From NCBI RefSeq assembly GCF_029433105.1, contig NZ_JARNTW010000007.1:214846-278845 (forward strand): a stretch of DNA of 64,000 nucleotides, given 5' to 3'. Below are positions 45,949 to 56,229 of this stretch, one piece after another (the first letter of the stretch is position 1; each line of letters opens with the position of its first letter). The position numbers were made by a program, and so were the translations under genes. The stretch comes from Runella sp. MFBS21 (lineage in GTDB: Bacteria > Bacteroidota > Bacteroidia > Cytophagales > Spirosomataceae). A model generated the notes under the pieces. It had not been told where the DNA came from, searched no databases, and saw nothing but the letters and a program-made list of their open reading frames with translations.

Positions 45949-46208
45949 AATTGTTTGAAATGAAATGAGTATTTATTCTTTGAAGGTGCAATTTGAAGGA
46001 ATTTTAGGGGTTCTTCTGCGTTTTTTTGCAAATTAATAATAACTTTTTTTTGTGAAATGAACCTTTTTGCACGGTTTTTGGTAGAACAGATATAAAACCC
46101 GTCTCATGACATTCTTGTATTGTATTTTTGCGGTAGGTTGTTGTTGCTGTTGCCTTGTTTTGTAAGGGTGATAGGTATTTTTATGTATTTCTAATCGAAA
46201 ATCCAGCT

Positions 46209-46238
46209 GCCCTTTCCTGTCGGAAGGGCTTATTTTTT
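46209..46238 (+). promoter_or_regulatory. Terminator-like hairpin in the cysE leader
   Basis: GCCCTTTCC, TGTC, GGAAGGGC with one bulged T, then TTATTTTTT. It lies 18 bases before the cysE ATG and downstream of a TATTTTTG box (46123-46130), so it would be inside the leader and could act as an attenuator. Confidence 0.45.
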
Positions 46239-46255
46239 ATCAATCCATCTGTGCC

Positions 46256-47083
46256 ATGACATTGACCACACAAGATAAAACGGCTGCTTTTTTTGAGCGA
46301 CTTTCTAGCCAAAATGCTCAATATCAGTATTTTTTGCCTTCGCGTGCCAACGTAGGCAAGTTTGTCGAGGAAATGATGGGCTTTTTGTTCCCAATCACGC
46401 AAGATTGTGGACATTTGTCTCGCAATGTAGCAGATGCTTACACGCATCTTCAAAATCGTTTGGTTTGTTTGTTGGAACCATTAGGAAAAAAACTACCGCA
46501 TGAAAAGAACGAAACGGCGGCTCAGTTTTTAGCGCAGGTACCCTCTATCTACGAAAACTTGCTTCTTGATGCACAGGCTATTACAGACAATGACCCTGCT
46601 TCGGTAGGAATAGAAGAAGTGATTGCGGTATATCCAGGTTTCTATGCAATTGCAGTCTATCGGATGGCACATGCACTTGTAGATTTGGAGATACCTTTGC
46701 TGCCCCGCATGCTTACTGAGTATGCTCATGGTTTAACGGGCATTGATATTCACCCTAAAGCCAATATAGGTAAGTCATTTTTTATTGATCATGGTACGGG
46801 AGTGGTGATTGGGGAAACTACCGATATCGGCTGCAATGTCAAAATCTACCAAGGAGTGACTTTAGGAGCTTTGAGCGTTTCTAAGTCGTTGGCCGAAACC
46901 AAACGCCACCCTACCATCGAAGACAATGTGGTGATTTATGCCAATGCGACGATTTTGGGGGGAAAGACGGTGATAGGTAGTAATTCTATTATTGGAGGTA
47001 ATGCTTGGCTAACTGCAAGTGTACCGCCTTTTTCGCAGGTGTATCACAAAAGTGATGTTAAGATAAGGCATACCTCCAATTAG
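46256..47083 (+). CDS. cysE: Serine O-acetyltransferase
   Basis: Protein of 275 residues: an N-terminal helical domain (about 1-130) and a left-handed beta helix of hexapeptide repeats ([52 protein letters not shown]). The catalytic Asp-His pair is in DIHP and the His of IDHGTG. It makes O-acetylserine for cysteine synthesis. It is the shorter Bacteroidota-type enzyme; no cysK is adjacent. Confidence 0.93.
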   Translation: MTLTTQDKTAAFFERLSSQNAQYQYFLPSRANVGKFVEEMMGFLFPITQDCGHLSRNVADAYTHLQNRLVCLLEPLGKKLPHEKNETAAQFLAQVPSIYENLLLDAQAITDNDPASVGIEEVIAVYPGFYAIAVYRMAHALVDLEIPLLPRMLTEYAHGLTGIDIHPKANIGKSFFIDHGTGVVIGETTDIGCNVKIYQGVTLGALSVSKSLAETKRHPTIEDNVVIYANATILGGKTVIGSNSIIGGNAWLTASVPPFSQVYHKSDVKIRHTSN

Positions 47084-47158
47084 CGATGAGCCATGCCATG
47101 AATAGCAGCAGGCATGACTTATCGCTATAGAGGCTGAGGTTCATTAAAAAAGTAAGCC

Positions 47159-48733
47159 TTAGAACTTTAGTTTTTCTTCCATGATATCAAGCTGATGAAG
47201 GTGCTTTTTGATGATTTCTTCATCAAATCGATCGTCCATTTTATTGGTTTTGAGAAGCCATTCTCTTTGGAGATTCAAAATTTCTAGGTGCAATACCTTG
47301 GTTTTAGACGTTAGTTCCTGAATATCTTCTGATTGATTTTTTGCTTCCCATTGCTGAAACACACTGCGCCATACTGAGGGCTGACTACCGGAATCTTGGT
47401 ATTTGATTTTGATATGATTCAGCGCATTTTCTACTAGTTCTCTTTGAATAATGCCATGAGCTTCTTCTTCTTCTATATAATCGTTGAAGTTGGGAAGACC
47501 TATTTTTTTGATAAGGGTAGGGAGGGTCAGACCTTGTAAAAGCAATGTAGTAAGGATAACCACAAAAGTGATAAACAAAATAAGGTTACGTTGGGGAAAA
47601 GGACTCCCATTGTCTAACTGTACAGGTATAGACAAGGCTGCCGCTAGCGATACCACACCGCGCATACCCGTCCAGCTCATAAGTATGGGGGCTTTGAAGC
47701 CCGGATTACGGTCGGCTACCTGAATAAATCTCCCCATGAACATACTCGTAAATACCGCTCCAAAAGAAGAAAGAAACCTAACAATAATAAGGACGGCAGT
47801 AATGAGTAGACCATATCCTATGGCCGACGAAAACGCAATACCTTCTTGTTTAAGTCCTTCGGTGATTTCGGGCAAATCTAGCCCAATCATTAAAAATACC
47901 AACCCATTCAAAAGAAATACGAGACTTTCCCACACATTGTAGCCGCGTAATCGTGCCGAACTGCTCAAAAATTCATACCTTCTTATGGATAAAAACAGAC
48001 CTCCACTTACTACTGAAAGTACTCCTGAACTATGTACATCTTCGGCCGCAATGTACATAATGTAAGGAGTAACAAGGGTAATGATAATATCAATATTAGC
48101 ATTGGTAGGTAAGATTTGGTGCATTTTCATAATCACCCATCCTAACGCTAATCCGATACCTACACCGCCCGCCACCATCCACAAAAAACTCAAAGTCGCT
48201 TGTGGTAAATCAAATTGCCCAGTAGCTACGGCAATCAGTGCAAAACGAAAGATAATCAACGATGAAGCATCATTGAGCAAGCTTTCTCCTTCTAAAATAG
48301 AAGACATACGTCTTGGCACTTTTACAAATTTCAGAATGGCGCTTGCACTTACAGCATCAGGTGGAGAAATGATGCCACCCAACAAAAAACCTAAGGCTAG
48401 CGTAAATCCCGGAATGAAGGAATTGGCAACTATCGCTACACAGAGTGCTGTGAAAAACACTACTAAAAAAGCAAAGCTGCAAATGATGCGCCTCCATCGC
48501 CAAAGCTCTTTCCACGAAATAGCCCATGCTGCTTCGTAGAGAAGAGGTGGTAAAAAGATGATAAAAATAAGCTCTGGCTCAATATGTAAGACAGGAATGC
48601 CGGGAATAAAACTTATCACTAGACCTGCTACAACCAATAAAACAGGGTATGCTACTTTGATTTTTTCGGCCAACATAATAAGCATTACAATGGCCACAAT
48701 CATTGTAAGCAAGTAGGGGAAATGTTCAATCAT
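47159..48733 (-). CDS. CPA1-family Na+/H+ antiporter
   Basis: Inner-membrane protein of 524 residues with about 12 helices and a cytosolic C-terminal tail of about 120 residues. The ion-binding region reads SPPDAVSASAILKF and the segment GESLLNDASSLIIFR is typical of CPA1 antiporters. It exchanges sodium or potassium for protons in pH and salt balance. It stands alone between intergenic gaps. Confidence 0.92.
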   Translation of the reverse strand: MIEHFPYLLTMIVAIVMLIMLAEKIKVAYPVLLVVAGLVISFIPGIPVLHIEPELIFIIFLPPLLYEAAWAISWKELWRWRRIICSFAFLVVFFTALCVAIVANSFIPGFTLALGFLLGGIISPPDAVSASAILKFVKVPRRMSSILEGESLLNDASSLIIFRFALIAVATGQFDLPQATLSFLWMVAGGVGIGLALGWVIMKMHQILPTNANIDIIITLVTPYIMYIAAEDVHSSGVLSVVSGGLFLSIRRYEFLSSSARLRGYNVWESLVFLLNGLVFLMIGLDLPEITEGLKQEGIAFSSAIGYGLLITAVLIIVRFLSSFGAVFTSMFMGRFIQVADRNPGFKAPILMSWTGMRGVVSLAAALSIPVQLDNGSPFPQRNLILFITFVVILTTLLLQGLTLPTLIKKIGLPNFNDYIEEEEAHGIIQRELVENALNHIKIKYQDSGSQPSVWRSVFQQWEAKNQSEDIQELTSKTKVLHLEILNLQREWLLKTNKMDDRFDEEIIKKHLHQLDIMEEKLKF

Positions 48734-48905
48734 AGTTTTTTTGAGAGTTCAATCTGGTTTTAGAAAGAAGAAAGGATTCACGCAATACAAATCACTAAAA
48801 TCTAAAACAAAGTATTTTGGGTTATAGACAAATATAAATAAAAAGAGCTGACGTACAAATAAGCACATCAGCCCGATTTTGGCAAAACATTTTTTTGCCT
48901 ATTTC

Positions 48906-49295
48906 CTATTCTGGAATTTGCTCTATCAATACCGCTTTGTCTGCGTGGTCAAAGTAAGTACAAGTCATTTTTTCGATACAAACGGCCCATTTTTCAATCC
49001 CTGTTTGGGCGCACATTTCCACAAATGTCATGTAATCTGTTTTGCCTTGCTGATGTTCTTTGAGTTGAATTTGAAACGATTCCTGATGGGTTTGAGAAGC
49101 CACCGTAAGCGGCCCGTACTTTGGAGAAGTAGAGGCTTGATAGTCGTTTATGCCCCAATAGGTTGTATGACCATCAGATACATACGTCTCATAAAAAGTG
49201 ACGCCCAATGCCTTGATTTCTTGAATATAAGCTGGAAAATCGGCACCTGATTTTACTTTGCTGTGGGCTTCTTTGATTTGGTCTATGCTAAACAT
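48906..49295 (-). CDS. DUF1398 protein (YbcV-like)
   Basis: Protein of 129 residues starting MFSIDQIKEAHSKVKSGADF, with YETYVSDGHTTYWG and QGKTDYMTFVEMCAQTGIEKW, the DUF1398 pattern. The ATG at 49295 is the family-typical start; the frame extends into the neighbouring AraC gene and that part is not coding. Function is unknown. It follows the AraC gene by 73 bases on the same strand, so it may be its target. Confidence 0.85.
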   Translation of the reverse strand: MFSIDQIKEAHSKVKSGADFPAYIQEIKALGVTFYETYVSDGHTTYWGINDYQASTSPKYGPLTVASQTHQESFQIQLKEHQQGKTDYMTFVEMCAQTGIEKWAVCIEKMTCTYFDHADKAVLIEQIPE

Positions 49296-49368
49296 TGTTT
49301 GTAGATTTTGTTTTACGGTTACAAAGTTCGCAAGACGGTGAGAGCCAAGATTGTAAAAAATCGTTTTT

Positions 49369-50139
49369 CTACAAAAATCGTTTAAAATGCTCTGGGGTAT
49401 CGCCCGTGTATTGTCTAAAATCTTTGATAAAGTGCGCTTGGTCAAAGAAATTGTTTTCATAACAAATCTCCGTCAAAGACTTAACTTGACCCAGTTGGTC
49501 TAAAACGGTATTGAAGCGTACAATAGACGCAAATTTTTTGGGAGAAGTCCCTACTATCTTTCTAAATCGTTTTTCAAAAGGGCTTTGGCTAATGGCCAAT
49601 TTTTCGTTGAGTTCTTTGATTTTGATGGTGCCTTTGGAGTGATAAATCATCCTCACTGCTTCTACTATCAGCTTGTCGATTTGTATATCTTTGAGTTGAG
49701 TCAATAAAAACTGCTCCATTATCTCAATTCTTTTTTGGTCTGAAGAGGCATGAGATAGCCGTTCTTCGGTTTCGTTTACTTTGTGTTTCTCAAAGATATA
49801 ATCAAGCGAAACACTCTGATTAAACAACTCATGCGCTGGATGAGCCGCAAAATGAGTAAATCCGATTTCGGTAAAATAGACTAAAATAGTGCCTATATGG
49901 GGCGCATTTTTAAATATTTTGTAGCTGTCGGCGATACCCGTGACGCCCGCCGAGGCCAATGGGTGCTCTACTTCATTATGAATCGTAAATAATTGCCCTC
50001 GATACTGAAATCCTACCACAAGCCCCGAAGAAGGAAATACTTTGTATTCGGATTCCGTCTGATTTTCCGAAATTATGAAGTATTTCACAAAGGGCTTTAA
50101 GGTATCGATTGGAATGATTTTCTCGAATCTCATGGCCAT
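49369..50139 (-). CDS. AraC-family regulator
   Basis: Protein of 256 residues with an N-terminal domain of the type seen in Bacteroidota AraC proteins (YKVFPSSGLVVGFQYRG) and a C-terminal double helix-turn-helix (NEKLAISQSPFEKRFRKIV, EICYENNFFDQAHFIKDF, TPEHFKRFL). It probably controls the DUF1398 gene downstream or the TraB/GumN gene upstream, which is only five bases away on the same strand. Confidence 0.87.
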   Translation of the reverse strand: MAMRFEKIIPIDTLKPFVKYFIISENQTESEYKVFPSSGLVVGFQYRGQLFTIHNEVEHPLASAGVTGIADSYKIFKNAPHIGTILVYFTEIGFTHFAAHPAHELFNQSVSLDYIFEKHKVNETEERLSHASSDQKRIEIMEQFLLTQLKDIQIDKLIVEAVRMIYHSKGTIKIKELNEKLAISQSPFEKRFRKIVGTSPKKFASIVRFNTVLDQLGQVKSLTEICYENNFFDQAHFIKDFRQYTGDTPEHFKRFL

Positions 50140-50144
50140 GTAAA

Positions 50145-51020
50145 TTAATTATAAACGGGCAGTGGCGTGACGGTATATCCGAGTTTGCGGAGTTGTTGAA
50201 TCAAGCCTTGTTGATAACACAAATGTCTGAAACCTACCGCCACAAAGCAATTATTGGATACAAATGCTTCGTTAAGTATTTGTATCCACTTTGTATTTCG
50301 TTCAATTAATAAGGGCGCAGAAATAGTATTGGTAGAAATATCTTTATCGAATTCGTAATCAATCTCAAGCTTTTTATAGGTATTGATGAAGGTGCAGTCT
50401 GATAAGTTATTGTCAATCATATTTTTCATGAAATTGATACAATAAGAAGCGTATACTGAGTCTTGAGAACGACTAAAGTTTTGGGCGGCGTGGTTGAGCA
50501 ATGCCTGTTGTGGGCTGTCTAACGAATACGTTTTTTTGTGCTGATTAAGCGCCGATTTTTCAATATAATGATCCATTAATTCCGTAAAAGGAGTTTCGGT
50601 CTCACAAAAGTTGGTCAAGTACAGCCTCGACGTGGTGAGGGTAAGAAGCAATGGACTGAGCGTATAATAAGTACTATCATCGGCTTTTTTGATAAAATCC
50701 TTGAATATCTTTTCTTGTTTATCATCCAAAATAGCACGCCATTTCTCCGCATTCCACGGATTTTGTGTATGCTGTGAGGCGCTGGTAGTTACGGCCGCTT
50801 TCTCCTCTACATATACAATATCCGATTGTTGGAGCTTGCTTACAGCATTAGAGAGGGATTGAAAAAATGAGGGATTTACTTCATGAAAAGTACCAAACAA
50901 AAAAGATGTATGGCGATTCCCTGATTTGGTGACTTCCCAAAGGAGTGTTTTGGGGGTGTTTTGGCCATGAAGAGCGATTGTTGCCCACAGGTAGATACCC
51001 GTCAAAATAACTTTTTTCAT
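50145..51020 (-). CDS. TraB/GumN-family protein
   Basis: Secreted protein of 291 residues: signal peptide, then TKSGNRHTSFLFGTFHEVNPSF with the family HE pair, and VAVGFRHLCYQQGLIQQLRKLGY near the C-terminus, where the second conserved Gly-His region of TraB/GumN sits. Relatives are thought to be metal-dependent proteases or hydrolases (Tiki fold). It is followed by the AraC gene. Confidence 0.85.
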   Translation of the reverse strand: MKKVILTGIYLWATIALHGQNTPKTLLWEVTKSGNRHTSFLFGTFHEVNPSFFQSLSNAVSKLQQSDIVYVEEKAAVTTSASQHTQNPWNAEKWRAILDDKQEKIFKDFIKKADDSTYYTLSPLLLTLTTSRLYLTNFCETETPFTELMDHYIEKSALNQHKKTYSLDSPQQALLNHAAQNFSRSQDSVYASYCINFMKNMIDNNLSDCTFINTYKKLEIDYEFDKDISTNTISAPLLIERNTKWIQILNEAFVSNNCFVAVGFRHLCYQQGLIQQLRKLGYTVTPLPVYN

Positions 51021-51152
51021 GTGTGGAATGTTGGAAGTACTCTCTATCTTTAGCGAATGCCGAAAGATAGGATATTTTCAAGAGGTTTGTCGTTCTTTCT
51101 ATAGGGTATTGGTCGTTGATTAATGGGGTATAGGGCTTTTCTATGTCTAAAA

Positions 51153-51641
51153 CTATCGTCGACTCATGAGCATCACGGTTTTTCCAAGTTGTTTGCGCAA
51201 AATAGATAATTGACCTATATGAAATCCTTCGTGAATGGCGAAAAAAGCAAAAAGGCCAAGTAAGGTCTCGTCAGGAATAGAGGTTTGAAACGGGGCTTTG
51301 GCTGATAATTGTTCTTCTGAGGTATTATGAAGGGTAGCTTTCAAATCCACACTCACAGAAAGCCAATCAGTTTTGATGGTTTCAAGATCAGGAGTAGCAG
51401 CCCCCATTTTGTTGGAAGAACCTTTGCCAAATAGGGTGTGATATTGAGTGAAGTTTGACTGTTTTCCTAAAGCTATTAGAAGGGTGCTTCTACAACTTAT
51501 TAAATGTCCTACAATCCATTTTATGGGGTTGAGATTCTCGGCTACTTGGAGATTACTTTCCGCATCAGAAATACCTTCTAATGTATTTAAGAACCAAGAG
51601 GTTTGTAATTCGAACTGGGCTAAAATTGCAAATTTGTTCAT
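51153..51641 (-). CDS. DinB-family protein
   Basis: Protein of 162 residues, a four-helix bundle of the DinB/YfiT type. Metal-type histidines appear in IKWIVGHLISCRS and HEGFHIGQLSILRK. Family members act as metal-dependent thiol transferases or have unknown roles. It is 14 bases downstream of the flavin oxidoreductase gene and probably in its operon. Confidence 0.87.
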   Translation of the reverse strand: MNKFAILAQFELQTSWFLNTLEGISDAESNLQVAENLNPIKWIVGHLISCRSTLLIALGKQSNFTQYHTLFGKGSSNKMGAATPDLETIKTDWLSVSVDLKATLHNTSEEQLSAKAPFQTSIPDETLLGLFAFFAIHEGFHIGQLSILRKQLGKTVMLMSRR

Positions 51642-51655
51642 TTGAGTACTAAATT

Positions 51656-52765
51656 TTAGGTTTTAATGATAGCTAAACTTTTGAGTGGAGGGGCATTTTT
51701 GAGGTAATCGAGGAAACCTTCACTGATACCGATTCCAATCAATTGCTCTTCTGAAAAAGGAGTTTTGAAAGGTAATGCTTCATTTTTCTCAAAGTATTTG
51801 GGTAAATCAATGTTAGCAATAGCGGCTCTCCCAATAGCCACAATGTCAAGCCCCAAATCCATGGCTTTTTGGGCATCTTCAAGGCTTTTAATGTTTCCTG
51901 CTGCCGCAAGTGGGAGAGAAGAGATAAGCCCACTCCTGATGTATTCAATTAAATTTTTTTCAGGATACTTCACAGAATGACTTTCATAGTTTAATTGAGA
52001 AGAATGAATATAATTGACGCCATCTTCGGCCAGCCAATTCGCAATTTGGATATTTTCGTCAATGTCTAAGCCCGTTTCTAGCCCCATTCCTTCGAAGTTC
52101 ATTTTAAAACCAATAATGAAGTCTTCTGAAACCTCAGCACGACACGCTCTGACCACTTCCCTCGAAAATTTTGCTCGGTTCTCAAGATTTCCCCCGTAAT
52201 CATCGCTACGTTGGTTGGTCATGGTGCTTATAAATTGAGTAAACAAATATCCGTTTGCTCCATGTAGCTCTATACCGTCGAAGCCTGCTTTTTCAGCTCT
52301 CGCACAAGCTGCTGCAAAATCATAAACAATAGCCTTGATTTGAACTTTTGATAGTTTTTTTGGGGAAACAAAACCACTAATCATGGGCATTGAATAGCTA
52401 CTTGCGCTGTGCGATTTTTCGCCTGTCAGTGCTTCAATCGTTCTAGAGCCACCGTGGCACAATTGAAGTAAATTCACGCTGCGGTTTTGCTTCATTTTAT
52501 CGGATAGCTCTTTAAGAGGAAGAATCATGCTATCGTGGGCAATGCTCAATTGGTTATAAAATGCGATGCTAGTGTCAGAAATAGAAACTGCGCAGGATAT
52601 AACTAAGCCATAGCCATCGTTTGAAAGCCGTTTGAGCCAACTACTTTCTGCGGAGCTTAGAGTACCGTCGGCATTGCTTTGTTGAGTTGTCATAGGAGCA
52701 ACGGCAAGCCGATTGGGCATCGTAACTTTTGAATTTATTTGAAAAGGAGAAAATACTTTATTCAT
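51656..52765 (-). CDS. NADH:flavin oxidoreductase (old yellow enzyme family)
   Basis: TIM-barrel flavoenzyme of 369 residues: FSPFQINSKVTMPNRLAVAPM at the start, GFDGIELHGANGYLFTQF with the His-Gly-Ala-Asn substrate site, and the C-terminal FMN phosphate segment (AAAGNIKSLEDAQKAMDLGLD, VAIGRAAIAN). It reduces activated double bonds or quinones with NAD(P)H. It is divergent from an HxlR regulator 120 bases away, a pairing common for electrophile-sensing control. Confidence 0.92.
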   Translation of the reverse strand: MNKVFSPFQINSKVTMPNRLAVAPMTTQQSNADGTLSSAESSWLKRLSNDGYGLVISCAVSISDTSIAFYNQLSIAHDSMILPLKELSDKMKQNRSVNLLQLCHGGSRTIEALTGEKSHSASSYSMPMISGFVSPKKLSKVQIKAIVYDFAAACARAEKAGFDGIELHGANGYLFTQFISTMTNQRSDDYGGNLENRAKFSREVVRACRAEVSEDFIIGFKMNFEGMGLETGLDIDENIQIANWLAEDGVNYIHSSQLNYESHSVKYPEKNLIEYIRSGLISSLPLAAAGNIKSLEDAQKAMDLGLDIVAIGRAAIANIDLPKYFEKNEALPFKTPFSEEQLIGIGISEGFLDYLKNAPPLKSLAIIKT

Positions 52766-52884
52766 GTTTGTATTGTTTTTACAAACATATTTTCATTACT
52801 TTACTTTTGCAAGTAGTTACTTATTTGTAAAGTAATACCAAAAAGTAATGTTTTGTTGATTACAAGGATATTATAAAAGAAAAA

Positions 52885-53196
52885 ATGTTAGAAAAAATAA
52901 AGTGCCCCATCACTCGAACAATGGAAATAGTGGGTGGGAAGTGGACATTGCCCATTATTTATGTCTTACAAAGTGGAACCAAACGTTTCAAAGATTTGGA
53001 ACGAAGTATAGAAGGTATCAACACCCGAATGCTTGTGAAGGAGCTTAAAGCACTAGAACAAAACAATATTGTTGAACGAAAAGTATATGCCGAAGTGCCG
53101 CCCAAGGTAGAATACTCATTGACTGATAAAGGCCGAGCCTTAAAAACGGTTTTAGAAGAAATGAAGCGTTGGGGGAAAACCTACATTGAGTTATAG
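52885..53196 (+). CDS. HxlR-family regulator
   Basis: Winged-helix protein of 103 residues: CPITRTMEIVGGKWTLPIIY with the conserved Cys8, then LKALEQNNIVERKVYAEVPPKVEYSLT. HxlR proteins with this Cys often sense quinones or aldehydes. It is divergent from the old-yellow-enzyme gene, which it probably represses. The intergenic region repeats the element TACTTT and contains AAAGTAA motifs on both sides, possible operator half-sites. Confidence 0.9.
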   Translation: MLEKIKCPITRTMEIVGGKWTLPIIYVLQSGTKRFKDLERSIEGINTRMLVKELKALEQNNIVERKVYAEVPPKVEYSLTDKGRALKTVLEEMKRWGKTYIEL

Positions 53197-53352
53197 ATCA
53201 ACAAATTATCCCATTTGAAAATGGAGTAATCAATATGGCGAAGCCCTTGGGATGTTTTTGATTATCAGTTGCTTAAAATGTTTTCAGATTGTTGGATTAA
53301 CCGCGCACTAATTAGACCCAAAGGGAAGTTTACTAAGGTTTTGACAAACGCT

Positions 53353-54654
53353 CTAAAAAACAATTTTCTCATCTTTGCCCTCTAACCACGTATTGCGTAC
53401 AGCACCCGTTCCGTTGAAGCGGTATTGGACGCCGATGATGTCGGTGGGAGTATTGGTGACTTTGGCGGTGTACGCCAATTTGTTGTTTACAAACAATTTC
53501 ATTTCACCCTGTTTACACTCAATTCTAAGTTTGGTCCAGTCGCTGGGCGTACATCCAAAACCGCTTAAATCAGCCTTGTCACTTGCCACATAGTATCCAA
53601 AAGCAGCCAATGAAATATCACCAACACAACCAACCTTTGTAAGGGGGATGATCATAATGTCGTTCTTTGCTTGCAACAACACCGTTACCTTTTGACAAGC
53701 ATTGTTTCCTTCGTCGGGGCCACTTTTGAGTTCGGTTTCAAAGGTGAAATTATCGGTCATTATACCCTTGATGTCTTTTTGGTTGAATAGCCGAATCTTA
53801 GGTGGGGTAGGGTGGAGTGAAACGTCATACTTTTGAAGCAATTCTCTATTGACCTCAACAAAGGTTTTGTTTACAATATCAGATTGCTTAAAATACAAAG
53901 GCTCAATGCCCCAATCGGCCTCAACGACGCCAAGCCAGCCGTCGGTTTTGATTTGTATGTCGTGCTCTTTAATGATTTCCTTCCCAATCATCAATTTTGC
54001 TCGGAAATACCCAGGATAATAATAGATGGATGAATGGTGCTTGTCGTTTTTATTGACCAACACCTTACGCCGTACGTCCCACGATTGTGAAATAAATACT
54101 GAATCTTGGGGGTTGGCATTGGATGCGTCAAAATCAAAAATTACCGAATTGGGTAATCCTTGGGTGAGTATTGTTTTCGACGAAAAGTTAAAATCGTTGG
54201 GGTTGTATTTGGGTTTGCTCGAAAGAAAATAGAAACCAAAAATGCTTAACGAAACAACGGCCAATGTCACTAAAGCCCACCGTTGACGATTCCAAAAACC
54301 AGTTGTCAGCGGCGTCAAAGAGGGGGAAGGAACAGGGGGCGTTGGTATTATTCTTGGTGGAAGTACTTCGGTATTTTCGGTGTTTTTGACCAAAAAATCA
54401 CGCCAATCTTCGTAGTCCAAAAACTGCGCAAGGGCGTTGAGGGTGGTCATGGAAGGCTCACTTTTGTAGCTTACTTTGCCAAAAATTCGCTTCAAGGTCG
54501 ATACGCTCAACGAAACACTTGTTTTTTCAGTAATCTGTTCGCTAAGTTTTTCAAAATCGTAATTATTCCAAACGCTGCTTTCGCCCCATTGTAAGTGTGA
54601 CTCAATTTGGGATTTGAGCTTGATAATTGGTTGATGAATGGCTGTTGTGTTCAT
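53353..54654 (-). CDS. Membrane protein with N-terminal helix-turn-helix-like domain
   Basis: Protein of 433 residues: a cytosolic N-terminal region (SLSVSTLKRIFGKVSYKSE, TLNALAQFLDYEDWRDFL) resembling a helix-turn-helix seen in many Bacteroidota proteins, a Pro-rich linker, one membrane helix (about 125-145), and an extracytoplasmic beta-rich domain with a LamG-like end. The ATG at 54654 is preferred to a TTG at 54663. It may be a membrane-bound regulator sensing an outside ligand. The LamG-like protein encoded divergently 130 bases away may be linked. Confidence 0.7.
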   Translation of the reverse strand: MNTTAIHQPIIKLKSQIESHLQWGESSVWNNYDFEKLSEQITEKTSVSLSVSTLKRIFGKVSYKSEPSMTTLNALAQFLDYEDWRDFLVKNTENTEVLPPRIIPTPPVPSPSLTPLTTGFWNRQRWALVTLAVVSLSIFGFYFLSSKPKYNPNDFNFSSKTILTQGLPNSVIFDFDASNANPQDSVFISQSWDVRRKVLVNKNDKHHSSIYYYPGYFRAKLMIGKEIIKEHDIQIKTDGWLGVVEADWGIEPLYFKQSDIVNKTFVEVNRELLQKYDVSLHPTPPKIRLFNQKDIKGIMTDNFTFETELKSGPDEGNNACQKVTVLLQAKNDIMIIPLTKVGCVGDISLAAFGYYVASDKADLSGFGCTPSDWTKLRIECKQGEMKLFVNNKLAYTAKVTNTPTDIIGVQYRFNGTGAVRNTWLEGKDEKIVF

Positions 54655-54784
54655 AATCGACAAAAATAAGGCAAAACGACAATAGAATGAACTTGAACCT
54701 AACTTGACACAAGTTTGAACCAGCTATAACCGCCCGAATCGCCGACTTTTGGTGAAAAGTCCAAAATAAAACGGCTATTCGTCC

Positions 54785-56215
54785 ATGAAAAAATTGCTTT
54801 CAATGATGTGGGTGCTTGTGTCTCTCCAAGGGATTGCACAAAAAAACAAGGATATTTCTTCTTCAAGAAGAACTGATAATTCGAATCTACTGATACCCGA
54901 ACGCTGGGATTTTCAGGAAGGGAAAGTCACATTTATGGATTATAAGGGTAAAAAGTCCATGAAAATAGGCTCTAGGTCAGGGCAGGTGGTGTTGAAAGAC
55001 GTGGTTTTCAAGGATGGCACGATTGAATTTGACGTAGATCCGCACCCTACGGAGTTTGCGTCTTCGGTTTATTTTCACCGAAAAGATGCCAAAGAACAAG
55101 AAATTGTTTACCTGCGTGTACCCCGAATCGGGAGTAAACTAGCCAATCAAGGCATTCAATATACGCCTTATTTTGATGGGGTCAATATGTGGGACATTTA
55201 TCCGCAGTACCAAGCCCCTGCCATGGCCAAAACGGGGGAGTGGAATCACATGAAATTGGTCATTTCGGGTAAACAAATGAAGGTGTATGTGAACGATATG
55301 GTCAATACGGTATTAGAAGTTCCGAAACTGGAAGGAACAATCGCTGAAGGTAGCATCGCTTTTGAGGGGGAAGGGTACATCACAAATCTCCAAATTAAGC
55401 CCAACGAAACCGAAGGATTGGCAAGCTATGAAGGAACTGATATGACCAAACACGACGGGCAGTACTTGCGAAAATGGGCAATTTCGACGCCTGTTTTGTT
55501 TCCCAAAGGCAATGAAACGTTTGCCGAAAGTTTACCCGATGCGGAGGATTTTTTGGAAAGTATCGACGCCGAAACGGCGGGCTTACTTAACCTAACCCGA
55601 CGCTTTGGGGCTACGCCACAGCGTAAACTCGTGTGGCTTAAAACGAAAATACTGGCTTCAGAACCTACCTTTACGAATTTACAGATTGGCTTTAATGATG
55701 AAATTTGGGTGTATCTCAACAATGAAATGGTGTTGGTTGACAAAAACCTGTTTCCCCAAGTAGGAATGCGGAAAATCCCAGGTGGCCGACTCGCTATTAC
55801 CAATACAGTGGCTAAGCTAAACCTGAAAAAAGGTGAAAATGAGCTTCTCATCGCAGTGGCCAACGATTTTTATGGCTGGGGACTCATGGCACGGCTCGAA
55901 AATGTAGAAAAAATTGAGCGCACTGATGAGGTGGCGTCTATTCTTAATTTAGCCGAAGAGATAAAAAAGACGCCACTTGAACCCTACGTAGGGGTGTACG
56001 CCCAACCTGGAAGTGATTATAAACTTAGATTCGCTCAAAAAGACAAAAAACTAGTCGCAAAGGTGATTAATTCGGACGTTGAGTTTAAGATGAAATACAT
56101 TGGAAATCATACTTTTAGTATTCCACAAGCCTTTGCAACAGTGCAGTTTAAGCCAACCGAAAACAAACTGAGTTTTAAACAGGGCGTGGACGTGAAAGAG
56201 TTTGTAAAAGAATAA
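54785..56215 (+). CDS. Secreted protein with LamG/DUF1080-like domain
   Basis: Protein of 476 residues: signal peptide (MKKLLSMMWVLVSLQGIAQ), a concanavalin-like domain (about 35-210, IEFDVDPHPTEFASSVYFHR, GEWNHMKLVISGKQMKVYVN), a middle domain with a jelly-roll look (about 230-380, KLVWLKTKILASEPTF) and a C-terminal DUF3471-like domain (YVGVYAQPGSDYKLRFAQKD). Sugar binding or hydrolysis outside the cytoplasm is likely but unproven. A palindromic repeat begins 15 bases after the stop. Confidence 0.7.
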   Translation: MKKLLSMMWVLVSLQGIAQKNKDISSSRRTDNSNLLIPERWDFQEGKVTFMDYKGKKSMKIGSRSGQVVLKDVVFKDGTIEFDVDPHPTEFASSVYFHRKDAKEQEIVYLRVPRIGSKLANQGIQYTPYFDGVNMWDIYPQYQAPAMAKTGEWNHMKLVISGKQMKVYVNDMVNTVLEVPKLEGTIAEGSIAFEGEGYITNLQIKPNETEGLASYEGTDMTKHDGQYLRKWAISTPVLFPKGNETFAESLPDAEDFLESIDAETAGLLNLTRRFGATPQRKLVWLKTKILASEPTFTNLQIGFNDEIWVYLNNEMVLVDKNLFPQVGMRKIPGGRLAITNTVAKLNLKKGENELLIAVANDFYGWGLMARLENVEKIERTDEVASILNLAEEIKKTPLEPYVGVYAQPGSDYKLRFAQKDKKLVAKVINSDVEFKMKYIGNHTFSIPQAFATVQFKPTENKLSFKQGVDVKEFVKE

Positions 56216-56229
56216 AGTAAACTGGAGAC

